Below are positions 63,426-64,000 of a DNA stretch of 64,000 bases, one piece after another. The stretch lies in NCBI RefSeq assembly GCF_000284315.1, contig NC_017094.1, forward strand, positions 775,486 through 839,485, read 5' to 3'. Position 1 is the stretch's first letter, and each line of letters starts with the position of its first letter. The notes beneath the pieces are model-generated. The model ran no database searches. It saw only the letters and a list, made by a program, of their open reading frames with translations, and was not told the origin of the DNA. Position numbers and translations under genes: made by a program. The DNA comes from Leptospirillum ferrooxidans C2-3 (GTDB lineage Bacteria > Nitrospirota > Leptospirillia > Leptospirillales > Leptospirillaceae).

Positions 63426-64000
63426 TTGCGGGCCGTTAAGATTTTTTCGGGAAATGCCAATGTTCCTTTGGCCTTAGAGATTGCCCGCTATTTAAATACA
63501 AGTTTGGGGCAGGCGACAGTTACCTCGTTTTCAGATGGTGAAACAAGGGTAAGGGTTGATGAAAACGTTCGCGGAGACGATGTTTTTGTTATCCAGTCTC
63601 TTTCAGACCCGGTTAACAATCATCTAATGGAACTTCTTGTCATGATTGATGCTCTCAAAAGGGCATCTGCTCAGCGCATAACGGCTGTCCTTCCGTATTA
63701 TGCATATGCCCGTCAGGACAGGAAAGATCAGCCCCGCGTCCCGATCACAGCAAAACTTGTTGCAGACCTGATCACGACTGCTGGTGCGACCAGAGCGTTG
63801 ACTCTGGATCTTCATACAGGTCAATTACAAGGTTTTTTTAATATTCCGGTTGACCATCTCCATGGTACTCCAATCCTCCTGGAGCCTTTGAGGAAAATTC
63901 TTCTTTCAGAAAAGCTGGTCATGTTATCGCCCGACGCAGGCGGGGTTGAACGTACTAGAGCTTTCGCCAAAAGACTGCAAGCCCCGTTGGCCATTATCGA
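63426..64000 (+). CDS. prs: Ribose-phosphate pyrophosphokinase (3' end beyond window)
   Basis: 191 codons are visible from TTG 63426 (AAAGG upstream) to the window edge. The start reads [19 protein letters not shown], followed by [56 protein letters not shown] and [12 protein letters not shown], all diagnostic for PRPP synthetase. The final residues ([18 protein letters not shown]) precede the ribose-5-phosphate loop. Prs supplies PRPP for nucleotides, His and Trp. Confidence 0.95.
   Translation, partial: MRAVKIFSGNANVPLALEIARYLNTSLGQATVTSFSDGETRVRVDENVRGDDVFVIQSLSDPVNNHLMELLVMIDALKRASAQRITAVLPYYAYARQDRKDQPRVPITAKLVADLITTAGATRALTLDLHTGQLQGFFNIPVDHLHGTPILLEPLRKILLSEKLVMLSPDAGGVERTRAFAKRLQAPLAII

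Noticed and set aside
1-64000. CRISPR array or Cas genes
   Set aside because: No regularly spaced repeats or Cas motifs were seen on either strand.

Overview
The window reads as a chromosomal stretch of a Gram-negative, aerobic, chemolithotroph-like bacterium, most likely a Leptospirillum-type acidophile of the Nitrospirota. This is an inference from gene content: a methionine-salvage operon built on a RuBisCO-like protein, hopanoid HpnH, a Pel-type exopolysaccharide locus, ArsB, a diheme peroxidase and several peroxiredoxins, with many TTG starts. No 16S rRNA gene is present to confirm it. Most core genes have moderate GC; a 10.7-kb insert is partly richer in GC and full of debris.

Layout. 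1-3502: the end of a Pel-like exopolysaccharide locus (pelG, cut by the window edge, and a PelA-like deacetylase lacking the usual hydrolase module), then a small His-rich protein. 4179-14972: a genomic island bounded by two identical 48-bp repeats. The right copy is the 3' part of an intact tRNA-Lys gene; the left copy is the leftover att site. A tyrosine recombinase with an in-frame stop at codon 12 lies beside the tRNA. The cargo is an EamA transporter with a divergent LysR regulator, two VOC-fold genes, a DUF2283 gene, a coiled-coil protein and HicB. The rest is broken: an hsdM with its middle removed, a truncated RhuM, two transposase remnants, a frameshifted hicA, an ORF6N stub, two integrase tails and the last ~125 nt of a group II intron with a textbook domain V.

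15169-24668: core genes perM-like/leuD/leuC (minus strand), rmlBAC (plus strand), sixA, a divergent pair of HTH genes, a PAS-GAF-PAS-GGDEF diguanylate cyclase and tRNA-Met. 24924-33476: an outer-membrane protein, tRNAs Leu and Arg(TCT), a CbtB-like protein, a glutaredoxin, an unusual operon of DUF3501, a NifS-like protein without the PLP lysine and an NDUFA9-like SDR, a CoA-binding protein, arsB, hisC and tRNA-Arg(CCG). 33575-38432: oxidative-stress and transport genes (Bcp-like peroxiredoxin, ClC channel, small EamA protein, diheme cytochrome c peroxidase, 2-Cys peroxiredoxin).

38554-43001: methionine salvage genes mtnD-mtnW(RLP)-mtnX-mtnB followed by hemY, coupled through overlapping TTGA start/stop junctions. 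A perfect 53-bp tandem duplication ends the RLP gene early. 43009-45774: a PPP-type phosphatase, an MDR oxidoreductase and hpnH on the minus strand. 45994-51669: glk-pgl-tkt-zwf, which feeds glucose into the oxidative pentose phosphate pathway. 51680-64000: a lipoprotein, an FAD oxidoreductase, tig-clpP-clpX (protein quality control), two envelope proteins of unknown role, pgsA, a DUF512 radical-SAM protein, ispE, tRNA-Gln and the start of prs.
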